Shown piece after piece: positions 9,846-19,454 of a DNA stretch of 64,000 nt. The notes under the pieces were generated by a model. It saw nothing but the letters and a program-made list of their open reading frames with translations, was not told the origin of the DNA and did no database searches. Location: positions 372,001 through 436,000 of the forward strand of contig NZ_FOEH01000002.1 of assembly GCF_900110695.1 (NCBI RefSeq), read 5' to 3'. A program made the position numbers and the translations under genes. Origin of the DNA: Virgibacillus subterraneus (GTDB lineage: Bacteria > Bacillota > Bacilli > Bacillales > Amphibacillaceae). Every line of letters starts with the position of its first letter. The stretch's first letter is position 1.

Positions 9846-9875
9846 ACCAGTCTTAGGTTACGGAGGTAAGTAGAA

Positions 9876-10961
9876 TTGTTAAATCAACTCTTTAGAATAT
9901 TAGTCATTAATCCAGGATCAACATCAACGAAAATAGGTGTCTTCGATAACGAAAATTGCATTTTTGAAAAAACAATACGTCACGATGCTGATAATATAGC
10001 ACAATTCAGCCGTGTGATAGATCAATACGATTTTCGCAGGAGAGTAATACTCGAACAATTAGATTATGAAGGGATAAATATCTCAAAACTGAGTGCTGTT
10101 TGCGGCCGAGGGGGTCTTTTACGTCCAATTGAGGGCGGGACTTATGAAGTAAATGAGGCAATGCTTGAAGACTTAAAGATTGGCTATAACGGTGAACATG
10201 CGTCGAATTTGGGTGGGATAATTGCTTATGAAATTGCTGCAGGTTTGAACATTCCTTCATTTATCGTAGACCCAGTTGTAGTTGATGAGTTTAATGAAAT
10301 CGCACGATATTCAGGAGTACCTGAAATTCCCAGAAAAAGTATTTTTCATGCACTAAATCAAAAAGCTGTAGCTAGACGTGCAGCGAAAGATATAGGGAAA
10401 CCCTACACAGACGTCAACCTCATTGTTACTCATATGGGAGGCGGAATTACTATAGGTGCCCACCAAAACGGGAAGGTTATTGACGTTAATAACGGTCTAC
10501 ATGGCGATGGGCCATTTTCTCCCGAACGTGCAGGTACAGTACCAGCAGGTGACTTAGTTTCCTTATGTTTTTCAGGACAATACTATCGTGACGAAATAAT
10601 GAAAAAACTAGTAGGTCGTGGAGGATTAATGGCATATTTGCAAACAAATGATGCTGTTGAGGTGGAAAGACGCATCGAAACTGGTGACGAATATGCGACT
10701 TCCGTTTATGATGCAATGGCATATCAAATTGCTAAAGAGATTGGTTCTATGAGTACTGTACTAAAAGGGAATGTCGATGCAATAGTATTAACAGGTGGAT
10801 TAGCGTATGGAAAGCCTTTTGTAGATATGATTTCTGACCGGGTCAAATGGATTGCTGATACAACTGTCTACCCAGGAGAAAATGAATTACAAGCACTTAA
10901 CGAAGGAACATTACGGGTGCTTAGAAGAGAAGAATCACCTAAAACTTACTTAGTTAATTAA
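9876..10961 (+). CDS. buk: Butyrate kinase
   Basis: Makes ATP from butyryl or branched acyl phosphate, closing the Ptb-Buk energy-yielding branch. ASKHA fold: phosphate loop [15 protein letters not shown] near residues 10-24, conserved [12 protein letters not shown] near 185 and VLTGGLAYG near 310. The start is TTG, nine bases after CGGAGGT; no ATG or GTG fits better. 361 residues, family size. Confidence 0.95.
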   Translation: MLNQLFRILVINPGSTSTKIGVFDNENCIFEKTIRHDADNIAQFSRVIDQYDFRRRVILEQLDYEGINISKLSAVCGRGGLLRPIEGGTYEVNEAMLEDLKIGYNGEHASNLGGIIAYEIAAGLNIPSFIVDPVVVDEFNEIARYSGVPEIPRKSIFHALNQKAVARRAAKDIGKPYTDVNLIVTHMGGGITIGAHQNGKVIDVNNGLHGDGPFSPERAGTVPAGDLVSLCFSGQYYRDEIMKKLVGRGGLMAYLQTNDAVEVERRIETGDEYATSVYDAMAYQIAKEIGSMSTVLKGNVDAIVLTGGLAYGKPFVDMISDRVKWIADTTVYPGENELQALNEGTLRVLRREESPKTYLVN

Positions 10962-10983
10962 GAGATAAAGGAGTGTGTAAAGA

Positions 10984-12405
10984 ATGGCGAAAGATTATGA
11001 CCTTGTCATCCTCGGAGGAGGAACAGGCGGATATGTAGCAGCAATACGTGCATCACAACTTGGTATGCAGGTTGCTGTTGTAGAAAAGGGAGAACTTGGA
11101 GGAACATGTTTACATCGTGGATGTATCCCATCTAAGGCGTTGTTACGAAGTGCCGAAGTATTTAAGCAGACTAAAGAAGCAAGTGAGTATGGTGTAGACA
11201 CAAATGATACAACCCTAAATTTTGTGAAAGTACAAGAACGAAAAGATAGCATTGTAAAAAATCTACATCAAGGTGTACAAGGACTTATGAAAAAAGGGAA
11301 AATTGATGTATATGAAGGATTCGGCCGTATTCTGGGTCCTAGTATTTTCTCGCCAATGCCTGGGACAATTTCAATTGAGTATGAGAACGGTGACGAGAAT
11401 ACAATGATTGTACCTAAGAATGTATTGGTTGCAACGGGTTCAAAACCTAAGTCACTTCCAGGATTAGATATTGATGGCGAAATTGTGATGACTTCTGATG
11501 AGGCTTTACATATGGAAGAATTACCGGCTTCAATCATCATAGTTGGTGGTGGGGTAATTGGTATAGAATGGGCCTCCATGTTAGCAGATTTTGGTGTCAA
11601 GGTCACTGTAGTTGAATTTCTCGACCAGATTTTACCAACTGAAGATGGGGCAATTGCGAAAGAAGTGGAGAAACTGTTAAAGCATAAAGGGATCACTTTT
11701 GTTAAAAGCGCAAAAGTATTACCTGACACACTCCAAAAAGAAAAAGGCGTAACAGTTGATGCTGAAATCAATGGCAAAAATGAAACATTTGAAGCTGATA
11801 AGATGCTTGTATCTGTTGGTCGTGAAGCGAACACAACGAATATCGGTTTAGAAAATACAGATATTGTTGTTGAAAAAGGAGTAATTAAAACAAATAAACA
11901 TTACCAAACAAAAGAATCACATATTTATGCTATTGGTGATGTGATTGGTGGTATGCAATTAGCGCATGTTGCATCACATGAAGGAATTATTGCTGTTGAA
12001 CATATGGCTAACAAGAATCCATTGCCTATGGATTATGACAATGTCCCAACATGTATTTATTCCAATCCGGAAGTTGCAAGTGTGGGGTTAACCGAGAAAC
12101 AAGCAAAAGAAAAAGGACTTGAAGTTAAAGTTGGCAAGTTTCCTTTTAAAGCAATCGGAAAAGCATTAGTCCATGGGGAATCAGATGGCTTTGTAAAAGT
12201 AATTGCTGATAAAAATAATGAAGACTTAATAGGCGTGCACATGATTGGTCCACATGTCACCGACATGATATCAGAAGCGGGACTGGCAAAAGTTCTTGAT
12301 GCAGCTTCATGGGAAGTTGCTCACACTATTCATCCGCATCCGACACTTTCTGAAGTAATGGGTGAAGCAGCACTAGCAGTTGATGGAAAGCAAATACACG
12401 GATAA
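10984..12405 (+). CDS. lpdV: Dihydrolipoyl dehydrogenase (E3) of the Bkd complex
   Basis: FAD flavoprotein that reoxidises dihydrolipoamide on BkdB using NAD. FAD site GGGTGGYVAA at residues 11-20, redox-active pair Cys42/Cys47 in GGTCLHRGCIPSK, NAD site IIVGGGVIGIEWAS near 181, and the His-Glu active site of the partner subunit in HTIHPHPTLSE near the C-terminus. 473 residues. The ATG follows AAAGGAGTG. It lies within the bkd operon and so is dedicated to this complex rather than to pyruvate dehydrogenase. Confidence 0.96.
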   Translation: MAKDYDLVILGGGTGGYVAAIRASQLGMQVAVVEKGELGGTCLHRGCIPSKALLRSAEVFKQTKEASEYGVDTNDTTLNFVKVQERKDSIVKNLHQGVQGLMKKGKIDVYEGFGRILGPSIFSPMPGTISIEYENGDENTMIVPKNVLVATGSKPKSLPGLDIDGEIVMTSDEALHMEELPASIIIVGGGVIGIEWASMLADFGVKVTVVEFLDQILPTEDGAIAKEVEKLLKHKGITFVKSAKVLPDTLQKEKGVTVDAEINGKNETFEADKMLVSVGREANTTNIGLENTDIVVEKGVIKTNKHYQTKESHIYAIGDVIGGMQLAHVASHEGIIAVEHMANKNPLPMDYDNVPTCIYSNPEVASVGLTEKQAKEKGLEVKVGKFPFKAIGKALVHGESDGFVKVIADKNNEDLIGVHMIGPHVTDMISEAGLAKVLDAASWEVAHTIHPHPTLSEVMGEAALAVDGKQIHG

Positions 12406-12427
12406 ATCCGAAAAGGAGGGAATCATT

Positions 12428-13420
12428 ATGGCTAAAAATCGCCATGAATCATTGGGTTTAACCAATGACCAAGTTATTGACATGTATAAAACTATGCTTC
12501 TAGCTCGAAAAATTGATGAGCGCATGTGGTTATTAAATCGTGCTGGTAAAATTCCTTTTGTAATTTCCTGTCAAGGTCAGGAGGCAGCGCAAGTAGGAGC
12601 ATCTTTTGCATTAAACCGTGAAATGGATTATGTTGCACCATATTATCGTGACATGGGAGTCGTGCTGGCTTTTGGAATGACTGCCAAGGAGTTAATGCTC
12701 TCAGCTTTCGCCAAAGCAGAAGATCCAAATTCAGGTGGACGACAAATGCCAGGACATTTTGGTCAAAAGAAAAATAGAATTCTATCAGGATCTTCACCTG
12801 TAACAACACAACTCCCGCATGCGGTAGGGATTGCTCTCGCTGCAAAGATGGAAGAGAAAGATATTATATCGCTAGTTACTTTAGGTGAAGGTTCATCAAA
12901 TCAAGGGGACTTTCATGAAGGTTTAAATTTTGCCGGAGTTCATAAACTACCAGTAATAACGATGGTTGAAAATAATAAATATGCCATTTCGGTTCCTATG
13001 GAGAGGCAAATAGCGAGTGAAAATGTTTCCGATCGTGCTCAAGGGTATGGCATGCCAGGTTTAACAGTAGATGGTAATGATCCTTTGGCTGTGTATGAAG
13101 CTGTCCATGAAGCAAGAGAACGTGCCACCAAGGGCGAAGGACCAACATTAATAGAAGCAGTGTCTTACCGCTTAACTGCCCACTCAAGTGATGATGATGA
13201 TAGTCAGTACCGCGAGAGTGAAGAGGTAGAAGAGGCAAAGAAAAAAGACTCACTTATTACCTTTGCTGCTTATTTAAAAGAAGAAGGTATACTTACAGAA
13301 GAATTAGAAAAAGAAATCAATGAAGAACTCGTTGAAATTGTAAATGAAGCAACAGACTACGCGGAAGATGCAGCCTACGCAGAAGCCGAATCAGCATTAA
13401 AATATGTATATGAAGAGTAG
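12428..13420 (+). CDS. bkdAA: 2-oxoisovalerate dehydrogenase E1 alpha subunit
   Basis: Thiamine-diphosphate subunit of the branched-chain 2-oxo acid dehydrogenase, which decarboxylates the keto acids of Val, Leu and Ile. The ThDP motif GEGSSNQGDFHEGLN lies near residues 155-170 and the phosphorylation-loop-like YRLTAHSSDDD near 255. The frame runs back to 12380 inside lpdV, but AAAGGAGGG precedes the ATG at 12428. 330 residues. Confidence 0.96.
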   Translation: MAKNRHESLGLTNDQVIDMYKTMLLARKIDERMWLLNRAGKIPFVISCQGQEAAQVGASFALNREMDYVAPYYRDMGVVLAFGMTAKELMLSAFAKAEDPNSGGRQMPGHFGQKKNRILSGSSPVTTQLPHAVGIALAAKMEEKDIISLVTLGEGSSNQGDFHEGLNFAGVHKLPVITMVENNKYAISVPMERQIASENVSDRAQGYGMPGLTVDGNDPLAVYEAVHEARERATKGEGPTLIEAVSYRLTAHSSDDDDSQYRESEEVEEAKKKDSLITFAAYLKEEGILTEELEKEINEELVEIVNEATDYAEDAAYAEAESALKYVYEE

Positions 13421-13435
13421 GGAGGGAAGATTAAA

Positions 13436-14419
13436 ATGCCAGTAATGTCGTATATTCAAGCAGTTACAGCTGCATTAACCGAAGAAATGAGACGTGATGA
13501 AAAAGTTTTTGTTTTAGGGGAAGATGTAGGTAAAAAAGGTGGGGTGTTTGGCGCGACCAAAGGATTATATGATGAATTTGGAGATTACCGTGTTTTGGAC
13601 ACACCGCTAGCGGAATCTGCAATTGCGGGTGTAGGCATCGGTGCTTCTATGTATGGAATGCGTCCGGTTGCCGAGATGCAGTTTGCCGATTTTATAATGC
13701 CAGCAGTTAACCAAATTATTTCGGAAGCGGCAAAAATGCGTTACCGTTCAAATAATGATTGGAATGTGCCGATGACGATTCGAGCTCCTTACGGTGGTGG
13801 CGTTCATGGCGCATTATACCATTCACAATCAGTAGAGGCTGTGTTTGCTAATCAGCCTGGGCTAAAAATTGTCATGCCATCAACACCATATGATGTAAAA
13901 GGTTTATTAAAAGCAGCTATTCGAGATAACGATCCAGTTTTATTTTTTGAACATAAACGTGCTTATCGTTTGCTAAAAGGGGAAGTTCCAGAAGACGATT
14001 ATGTACTGCCAATCGGTAAAGCTGATGTAAAAAGAGAAGGCTCTGACGTTACAGTTATAACTTATGGCTTATCCGTACATTTTGCCCTTCAAGCTGCAGA
14101 AAAGCTGGAAGAAGAAGGCGTTGACGCACATATCCTTGATTTAAGAACTGTCTATCCACTAGATAAAGAAGCAATTATTGAAGCAGCTAGAAAAACTGGG
14201 AAAGTATTGCTAATTACGGAGGATAATAAAGAAGGTAGTATTATCGGTGAAGTAGCAGCTATTATCGCAGAGAACTGTTTGTTTGACCTGGATGCACCTG
14301 TACAGCGTCTAGCTGGACCGGATGTACCTTCAATGCCGTACGCACCAACAATGGAGAAGTATTTTATGATTAACCCGGATAAAGTTGAAAAAGCAATACG
14401 TGAACTAGCAGAATTTTAA
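13436..14419 (+). CDS. bkdAB: 2-oxoisovalerate dehydrogenase E1 beta subunit
   Basis: Partner of BkdAA in the alpha2beta2 E1 component. Transketolase pyrimidine-binding domain (residues 4-180, with GEDVGKKGGVFGAT near 28) followed by the transketolase C-terminal domain (about 195-320, LRTVYPLD). 327 residues. The ATG is preceded by GGGAGGG, 15 bases after bkdAA. Confidence 0.96.
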   Translation: MPVMSYIQAVTAALTEEMRRDEKVFVLGEDVGKKGGVFGATKGLYDEFGDYRVLDTPLAESAIAGVGIGASMYGMRPVAEMQFADFIMPAVNQIISEAAKMRYRSNNDWNVPMTIRAPYGGGVHGALYHSQSVEAVFANQPGLKIVMPSTPYDVKGLLKAAIRDNDPVLFFEHKRAYRLLKGEVPEDDYVLPIGKADVKREGSDVTVITYGLSVHFALQAAEKLEEEGVDAHILDLRTVYPLDKEAIIEAARKTGKVLLITEDNKEGSIIGEVAAIIAENCLFDLDAPVQRLAGPDVPSMPYAPTMEKYFMINPDKVEKAIRELAEF

Positions 14420-14474
14420 AATCAAATAAGCTCTTCATAATTATATTTTAAACAGATAAAAGGAGGGACCTATT

Positions 14475-15746
14475 ATGGCTTCTGAAAAAATCAATATGCC
14501 GCAGCTTGGTGAAAGTGTAACAGAGGGTACAATAAGTTCATGGCTTGTTGGTGCCGGCGATAAAGTAAACAAATATGATCCTATTGCCGAAGTAATGACA
14601 GATAAAGTAAATGCTGAAGTACCATCATCTTTTACAGGTACGATTAAAGAACTGATAGCACAAGAAGGGGATACCATTGAAGTAGGCGAATTGATGTGTT
14701 ATATCGAGACAGAAGGCGGTTCATCTTCTGATACAGGTTCAGAATCTAAGTCCAGCAATGAAAAACAAGAAACGGCTAAAGAAGAAGAGCCATCTGAAGA
14801 TCAATCAATGAAGAAACGATACTCACCAGCTGTGCTACGAATGGCGCAGGAAAATGATATTGATCTTAATCAAGTTAATGGATCTGGCCGAGGTGGAAGA
14901 ATTACGAGGAAAGATATTGAAAAAGTCATTGCTTCAGGAGAAGTTCCGAAAGCAGATGAATCGAAAAGTGATTCAAAAGCTGCTTCAGTACAAAAACAGG
15001 AATCAAGGCAAAATTCAGCACCTGCTCCACAGCCAACAACACAAGCAGGTGACATTGAAATTCCTGTTACTGGTGTACGAAAGGCAATTGCACAAAACAT
15101 GGTACGTTCCACACAGGAAATTCCGCACGCATGGATGACTGTTGAAGCAGATGTTACTGAACTCGTTAACTTTAGAGGAAAAGTTAAAGATGAATTTAAG
15201 CAAAAAGAAGGTTATAGCCTTACTTTCTTTGCGTTTTTCGTAAAAGCAGTTGCTCAGGCACTAAAAGAATATCCTCAGCTTAATAGTACGTGGGCTGAAG
15301 ATAAGATCATTCAACGTAAGGACATTAATTTATCGATCGCTGTTGCAAAAGACCAAGAACTTTTTGTGCCGGTTATTAAAAACGCAGATGAGAAAAGCAT
15401 TAAAGGCATTGCGAAGGATATTTATGAGTTGGCAATGAAGGCCCGTTCCGGAAAACTGACATCAGATGATATGAAAGGCGGGACATTCACTGTCAACAAT
15501 ACTGGGTCATTTGGATCAATTCATTCCATGGGCGTCATTAATCACCCACAGGCAGCAATTTTACAGGTTGAATCGATTGTTAAACGGCCAGTCATTATTA
15601 ATGATATGTTTGCTGCCCGTGATATGGTAAATCTGTCATTATCACTTGACCATCGAATATTAGATGGGCTGGTTTGTGGGCAATTTCTAGCAAGAGTAAA
15701 AGAAATATTGGAAAATACCAATAAAGAAACAACGAATGTATACTAG
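14475..15746 (+). CDS. bkdB: Lipoamide acyltransferase (E2) of the Bkd complex
   Basis: Transfers the branched acyl group from lipoyl to CoA and forms the core of the complex. Lipoyl domain at residues 4-78 with the lipoylated Lys44 in MTDKVNAEV, an acidic linker, the peripheral subunit-binding domain (about 117-153, SPAVLRMAQENDIDL), a Ser/Gln/Ala-rich linker, then the catalytic domain with SLDHRILDG near the end (active-site His). One lipoyl domain, 423 residues, as in B. subtilis. The ATG follows AAAGGAGGG. Products include isobutyryl-, isovaleryl- and 2-methylbutyryl-CoA, primers for branched fatty acids. Confidence 0.96.
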   Translation: MASEKINMPQLGESVTEGTISSWLVGAGDKVNKYDPIAEVMTDKVNAEVPSSFTGTIKELIAQEGDTIEVGELMCYIETEGGSSSDTGSESKSSNEKQETAKEEEPSEDQSMKKRYSPAVLRMAQENDIDLNQVNGSGRGGRITRKDIEKVIASGEVPKADESKSDSKAASVQKQESRQNSAPAPQPTTQAGDIEIPVTGVRKAIAQNMVRSTQEIPHAWMTVEADVTELVNFRGKVKDEFKQKEGYSLTFFAFFVKAVAQALKEYPQLNSTWAEDKIIQRKDINLSIAVAKDQELFVPVIKNADEKSIKGIAKDIYELAMKARSGKLTSDDMKGGTFTVNNTGSFGSIHSMGVINHPQAAILQVESIVKRPVIINDMFAARDMVNLSLSLDHRILDGLVCGQFLARVKEILENTNKETTNVY

Positions 15747-15778
15747 CAAGTTATTTGAATTGAAATCTAACAATAAAA

Positions 15779-15808
15779 TTGATAAGCTGATTATAGTTAA
15801 ACTATAAT
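15779..15808 (+). promoter_or_regulatory. Candidate sigma-A promoter of brxB
   Basis: TTGATA (15779-15784), 18 bases, TATAAT (15803-15808), ending 27 bases before the brxB start. Confidence 0.5.
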
Positions 15809-15835
15809 TACTCTTTAAAGGGGATGGATGTTCAT

Positions 15836-16267
15836 ATGGATTTTAACTTATTCATGAACGACGTTGTAGATGCAGCGCGTAAAGACATAAAAGAAGCAGG
15901 TTACGAGGAGTTACATACTCCTGAATCGGTTGATGAAGTAATGAAACGACAGGGATCCACATTAGTAATGGTTAATTCAACTTGTGGATGTGCTGGAGGG
16001 GTGGCTCGCCCTGCAGCAGCAAATGCGATTCATTACGATAAGAGACCTGAACATTTAGTTACTGTTTTCGCAGGGCAAGATCGTGAAGCGACTGAAAAAG
16101 CTAGAGAGTATTTTGAGGGGTACCCACCTTCATCACCATCATTTGCTTTATTAAAAGATGGTAAGATAGTTACGATGTTAGAGCGCCATGAAATAGAAGG
16201 CTATAGCGCGGTAGATGTTATAGGCAAGCTTCAACATGTTTTTGATGAACACTGTGAAGAAATATAG
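15836..16267 (+). CDS. brxB: Bacilliredoxin BrxB (YqiW, DUF1094)
   Basis: Small thiol-disulfide protein that removes bacillithiol from S-bacillithiolated proteins after oxidative stress. The CGC active site (Cys50 and Cys52 in NSTCGCAGG) and the family blocks VTVFAGQD and [10 protein letters not shown] are present. An in-frame ATG at 15824 would overlap the AAAGGGG ribosome site; the ATG at 15836 gives MDFNLFMND, the family start, and 143 residues. It follows the bkd operon as in B. subtilis, without the bmr genes found between them there. Confidence 0.92.
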   Translation: MDFNLFMNDVVDAARKDIKEAGYEELHTPESVDEVMKRQGSTLVMVNSTCGCAGGVARPAAANAIHYDKRPEHLVTVFAGQDREATEKAREYFEGYPPSSPSFALLKDGKIVTMLERHEIEGYSAVDVIGKLQHVFDEHCEEI

Positions 16268-16290
16268 AATAAACTAGTTTTACTAGTTGT

Positions 16291-16333
16291 GATGAGGCTG
16301 TCTCAGTGAAAAAGGGTCAGTCTCATTTTTTTA
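16291..16333 (+). terminator. Terminator after brxB
   Basis: Imperfect stem ATGAGgCTG / CAGtCTCAT followed by seven T, 24 bases after the brxB stop. Confidence 0.65.
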
Positions 16334-16421
16334 GCAGTTAAGAAAGTATAATTTTTTCTTATTGCATAAGTGCAACTAAGGCATTCACTATTAAGCCTTA
16401 GCAAATGTCTGGTTTTTCTAA
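16334..16421 (+). repeat. Dispersed intergenic repeat, copy 2
   Basis: Starts GCAGTTAAGAAAGTATAA, keeps the GCATAAGTGCAACTAAGGC core and ends in TTTTTCTAA. It begins directly after the brxB terminator. Confidence 0.8.
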
Positions 16422-16466
16422 GATTAATTTATAGTGTACTCATTCCGCATCAAAGGAGATTTTATC

Positions 16467-17453
16467 GTGAAAATTGGCTCTCGGACAATCAAGACAGCAA
16501 TTGGTACTCCTATTGCTATTTCGATTGCTCAATTATTGGGTTTAACGAATTTTGTGTCCGCTGGTATATTAACCATTTTATGTATTCAGCCTTCCAGAAA
16601 GCGATCTGTATTAAGTGCATGGCATCGGTTTTTAGCATGTGTAACAGCCAGTATTTTCGCTATTATATTTTTTGAGTTACTAGGTTATAATCCAATTGTT
16701 GTTGGTGTGATGCTCGCCTGCTTTATACCAGTAACTGTTTTACTTAAGGTAACACCAGGAATTGCAACTAGTTCAGTTATTATTTTGAACTTATATAGTT
16801 CGGCAGGAATTTCATTATCTTTTTTAACAGACCAATTCTTATTGATAATTGTCGGAATAGGTACAGGATTGCTTGTTAATTTATACATGCCTAGTCTGGA
16901 GAAAAACCTTAATCAAAAACAAGAGGAGCTTGAACATAATTTTCAAGCTATTTTGTTTGAAATTGCTTTATACATACGGGATAAAAATGATAAATGGGAT
17001 GGAGAAGAACTTACAATTTGTGAGAATTTATTACAAGAAGCTGAGAATTTGGTATCCTTGGATAAAGAAAATCATTTATTACGCAGTAGGCATCCATATC
17101 ATGATTATTTCACCATGCGCAGGAAACAGTTTGATCTGCTTCAAAAAATGCTTCCCTTGGTCAGCAGACTACCAAATACGGATTCAATCTCAATAAAAAT
17201 AGCAGACTTTTTTGAAAAACTGTCCAATGCTGTGCATCCAGGCAATACTGCTATTATTTATTTAGATGAACTTAAGAGGTTACGTGAGAATTTTAATGCA
17301 GAAGATCTTCCTGAAACACGGGAAGAATTTGAGACCCGAGCAAATTTGTTTCGATTGCTTCATGAAATAGAAGATTATTTATTACTTAAGAAAAAGTTCA
17401 AATCGAGTGATGTTTCTGAACGAAATAAAATAAAAAAGACTGGAACAGTTTAA
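16467..17453 (+). CDS. Aromatic acid exporter family membrane protein (YqjA-like, DUF939)
   Basis: Integral membrane protein of the aromatic acid exporter (ArAE_1) family; the substrate is not known for the Bacillus member. About four hydrophobic segments fill residues 8-130, followed by a soluble C-terminal half (about 135-328) rich in charged helices. The GTG start follows AAAGGAGA; in-frame codons upstream have no ribosome site. 328 residues against 322 for B. subtilis YqjA. Same position relative to brxB as in B. subtilis. Confidence 0.85.
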   Translation: MKIGSRTIKTAIGTPIAISIAQLLGLTNFVSAGILTILCIQPSRKRSVLSAWHRFLACVTASIFAIIFFELLGYNPIVVGVMLACFIPVTVLLKVTPGIATSSVIILNLYSSAGISLSFLTDQFLLIIVGIGTGLLVNLYMPSLEKNLNQKQEELEHNFQAILFEIALYIRDKNDKWDGEELTICENLLQEAENLVSLDKENHLLRSRHPYHDYFTMRRKQFDLLQKMLPLVSRLPNTDSISIKIADFFEKLSNAVHPGNTAIIYLDELKRLRENFNAEDLPETREEFETRANLFRLLHEIEDYLLLKKKFKSSDVSERNKIKKTGTV

Positions 17454-17468
17454 TCCAGTCTTTCATTT
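17434..17468 (+). terminator. Terminator of the YqjA-like gene
   Basis: AAAGACTGG / CCAGTCTTT stem enclosing the gene's stop codon, followed by a T-rich tract. Confidence 0.7.
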
Positions 17469-17539
17469 TAGCAGTTAAAATATTTTTAAGCGGTTAGGTT
17501 CGCCTTCATGAAAATACCATAATGATAAGCCATGTTTAT

Positions 17540-17671
17540 TTATAAAAACATTACTAGTCCGGTTGTTAGTGAAGATAAAACCATTGCAATAATCATTATA
17601 TAAATTATAATTTTCATTTTACGTTCACGCTTTGAACTTTTTCTTGTTACTTGTTTTTGATTTTTAGCCAA
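17540..17671 (-). CDS. Prli42-like stressosome-associated mini membrane protein
   Basis: 43-residue protein with a basic N-terminus (KSSKRERKMK) and one C-terminal membrane helix ending MVLSSLTTGLVMFL. From memory the tail resembles Prli42, the roughly 31-residue Listeria anchor that tethers the stressosome to the membrane; the N-terminus here is about a dozen residues longer. The start is TTG, seven bases after GAAGGAGG. The frame runs back to an ATG at 17734, but no ribosome site precedes that. It lies alone between two plus-strand genes. Confidence 0.65.
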   Translation of the reverse strand: MAKNQKQVTRKSSKRERKMKIIIYIMIIAMVLSSLTTGLVMFL

Positions 17672-17786
17672 TCTTAATCCTCCTTCAATTCCATTTCCTA
17701 ATTGTATTTTATCGTTAATTATGGGATTGGACAAGTGCTATAATATATAAATGTGTTTAATAAATCAAAATGGGGGTCTTTTTTAT

Positions 17787-19439
17787 ATGAGTGATGAAAA
17801 ATTCCAAGCTTCACAGGAAAGCTGGAAAAAGTCTGTTGATAGAACTTTAGAACGTTTCCCGGAAAGAAAGGATAGATTTAAAACATCTTCAGATATCAAT
17901 GTTGAACGATTATATTTTCCAGATAATGATAACGATTATGAAAATAAATTAGGTTATCCAGGTACATATCCATTTACAAGAGGAATTCAGCCAACAATGT
18001 ATCGTAGCAGGTTTTGGACAATGCGACAATATGCTGGATTTGGCTCAGCTGAAGAAACTAATAAACGATTCCGTTATTTATTAGATCAGGGTCAAACCGG
18101 ACTTTCAGTAGCCTTTGACTTACCGACACAAATTGGATATGACTCTGATGATGTTATGGCGGAAGGTGAAGTAGGAAAAGTTGGTGTGGCAATTGATTCA
18201 TTACAGGATATGGAAAGATTGCTTGATCAAATCCCGCTTGATAAAGTAAGTACATCAATGACGATTAATGCTCCTGCATCTGTTTTACTATGCATGTATA
18301 TTGCAGTAGGAGAAAAGCAAGGTGTTCCATTGGAGAAACTAACTGGAACGATTCAAAATGATATCCTGAAAGAGTACATTGCTCGGGGAACGTATATTTT
18401 TCCACCAAAACCGTCGATGCGCCTAATCACCAACATTTTTGAATACTGTCAGCAAAATGTGCCGAAGTTCAATACCATTAGCATTTCCGGATATCATATT
18501 CGTGAGGCGGGTTCTACAGCTGTACAAGAAGCCGCGTTTACCATTGCAAATGGAATGGCATATGTCGACGCTGCTTTGGAATCCGGTCTCGACATTGATG
18601 CGTTTGCACCAAGACTTGCTTTTTTCTTTAATGCTCACAACAATTTCTTTGAAGAGGCTGCAAAGTTTCGTGCAGCAAGAAGAATTTGGGCTAAAATCAT
18701 GAAGGAACATTACCAAGCTAAGGATCCGAAAAGCTGGAAGATGCGTTTTCATACACAAACCGGAGGGTCAACTCTAACAGCCCAGCAGCCAGATAACAAT
18801 ATTGTTCGTGTGACGATGCAAGCGCTTGCTGCTGTACTTGGGGGTACACAAAGCTTGCATACTAATTCTCGTGATGAAGCATTATCACTGCCTACTGAAG
18901 AATCTGCACGAATTGCGCTTCGAACACAACAAATAATTGCAAATGAAAGCGGAGTAGCAGATACTGTTGATCCACTTGCTGGTTCCTATTACGTTGAAGA
19001 ACTTACCGATCAAATCGAAAAGGATGTGGAAGCCTATTTGGATCGCATACGTGATATAGGTGGGGCTGTTCAAGCTGTTGAAGAAGGATTCATGCAACGT
19101 GAAATACAGCAAAAAGCATACGAAACACAAAAAAATATTGAAAAAGAAGAGGAAATTATTGTTGGCTTAAACAAGTATAAGGTTGAGGAAGAAGTGAATC
19201 CAGATTTACTTAAAGTAGATGAAGCACTTGAACAAGCACAAATACAATCTATGAATTCTATTCGTCAGCAACGTGATCAGAAAGCAGTAGATTATTCGTT
19301 AGAAGCGATAAAAGAAAATGCAAAAGACAGCAATGCCAATTTGATCCCATTTATTTTAGAAGCAGTTAAGGTATATGCAACAATTGGAGAAATCTGCAAT
19401 GTATTACGTGGTGAATTTGGTGAATATACAGGAATCTAA
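17787..19439 (+). CDS. Acyl-CoA (methylmalonyl-CoA) mutase, catalytic subunit
   Basis: Catalytic TIM-barrel half of a B12-dependent mutase, most likely methylmalonyl-CoA to succinyl-CoA. Family blocks in order: [25 protein letters not shown] near residue 55 (methylmalonyl-type rather than isobutyryl-type), [12 protein letters not shown] near 100, [15 protein letters not shown] near 275 and [17 protein letters not shown] near 320. At 550 residues it lacks the C-terminal cobalamin domain, which is encoded by the next gene. An in-frame ATG at 17751 is less likely than 17787, which follows GGGGGT. A TATAAT at 17739-17744 may be the -10 of its promoter. Isobutyryl- or ethylmalonyl-type mutase cannot be fully excluded. 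Confidence 0.92.
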   Translation: MSDEKFQASQESWKKSVDRTLERFPERKDRFKTSSDINVERLYFPDNDNDYENKLGYPGTYPFTRGIQPTMYRSRFWTMRQYAGFGSAEETNKRFRYLLDQGQTGLSVAFDLPTQIGYDSDDVMAEGEVGKVGVAIDSLQDMERLLDQIPLDKVSTSMTINAPASVLLCMYIAVGEKQGVPLEKLTGTIQNDILKEYIARGTYIFPPKPSMRLITNIFEYCQQNVPKFNTISISGYHIREAGSTAVQEAAFTIANGMAYVDAALESGLDIDAFAPRLAFFFNAHNNFFEEAAKFRAARRIWAKIMKEHYQAKDPKSWKMRFHTQTGGSTLTAQQPDNNIVRVTMQALAAVLGGTQSLHTNSRDEALSLPTEESARIALRTQQIIANESGVADTVDPLAGSYYVEELTDQIEKDVEAYLDRIRDIGGAVQAVEEGFMQREIQQKAYETQKNIEKEEEIIVGLNKYKVEEEVNPDLLKVDEALEQAQIQSMNSIRQQRDQKAVDYSLEAIKENAKDSNANLIPFILEAVKVYATIGEICNVLRGEFGEYTGI

Positions 19440-19454
19440 GAGGGGGAGAGTCAG

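Noticed and set aside
11268-11834. 188-codon minus-strand frame inside lpdV
   Set aside because: Opposite-strand shadow of a well-conserved gene, with no start signal.
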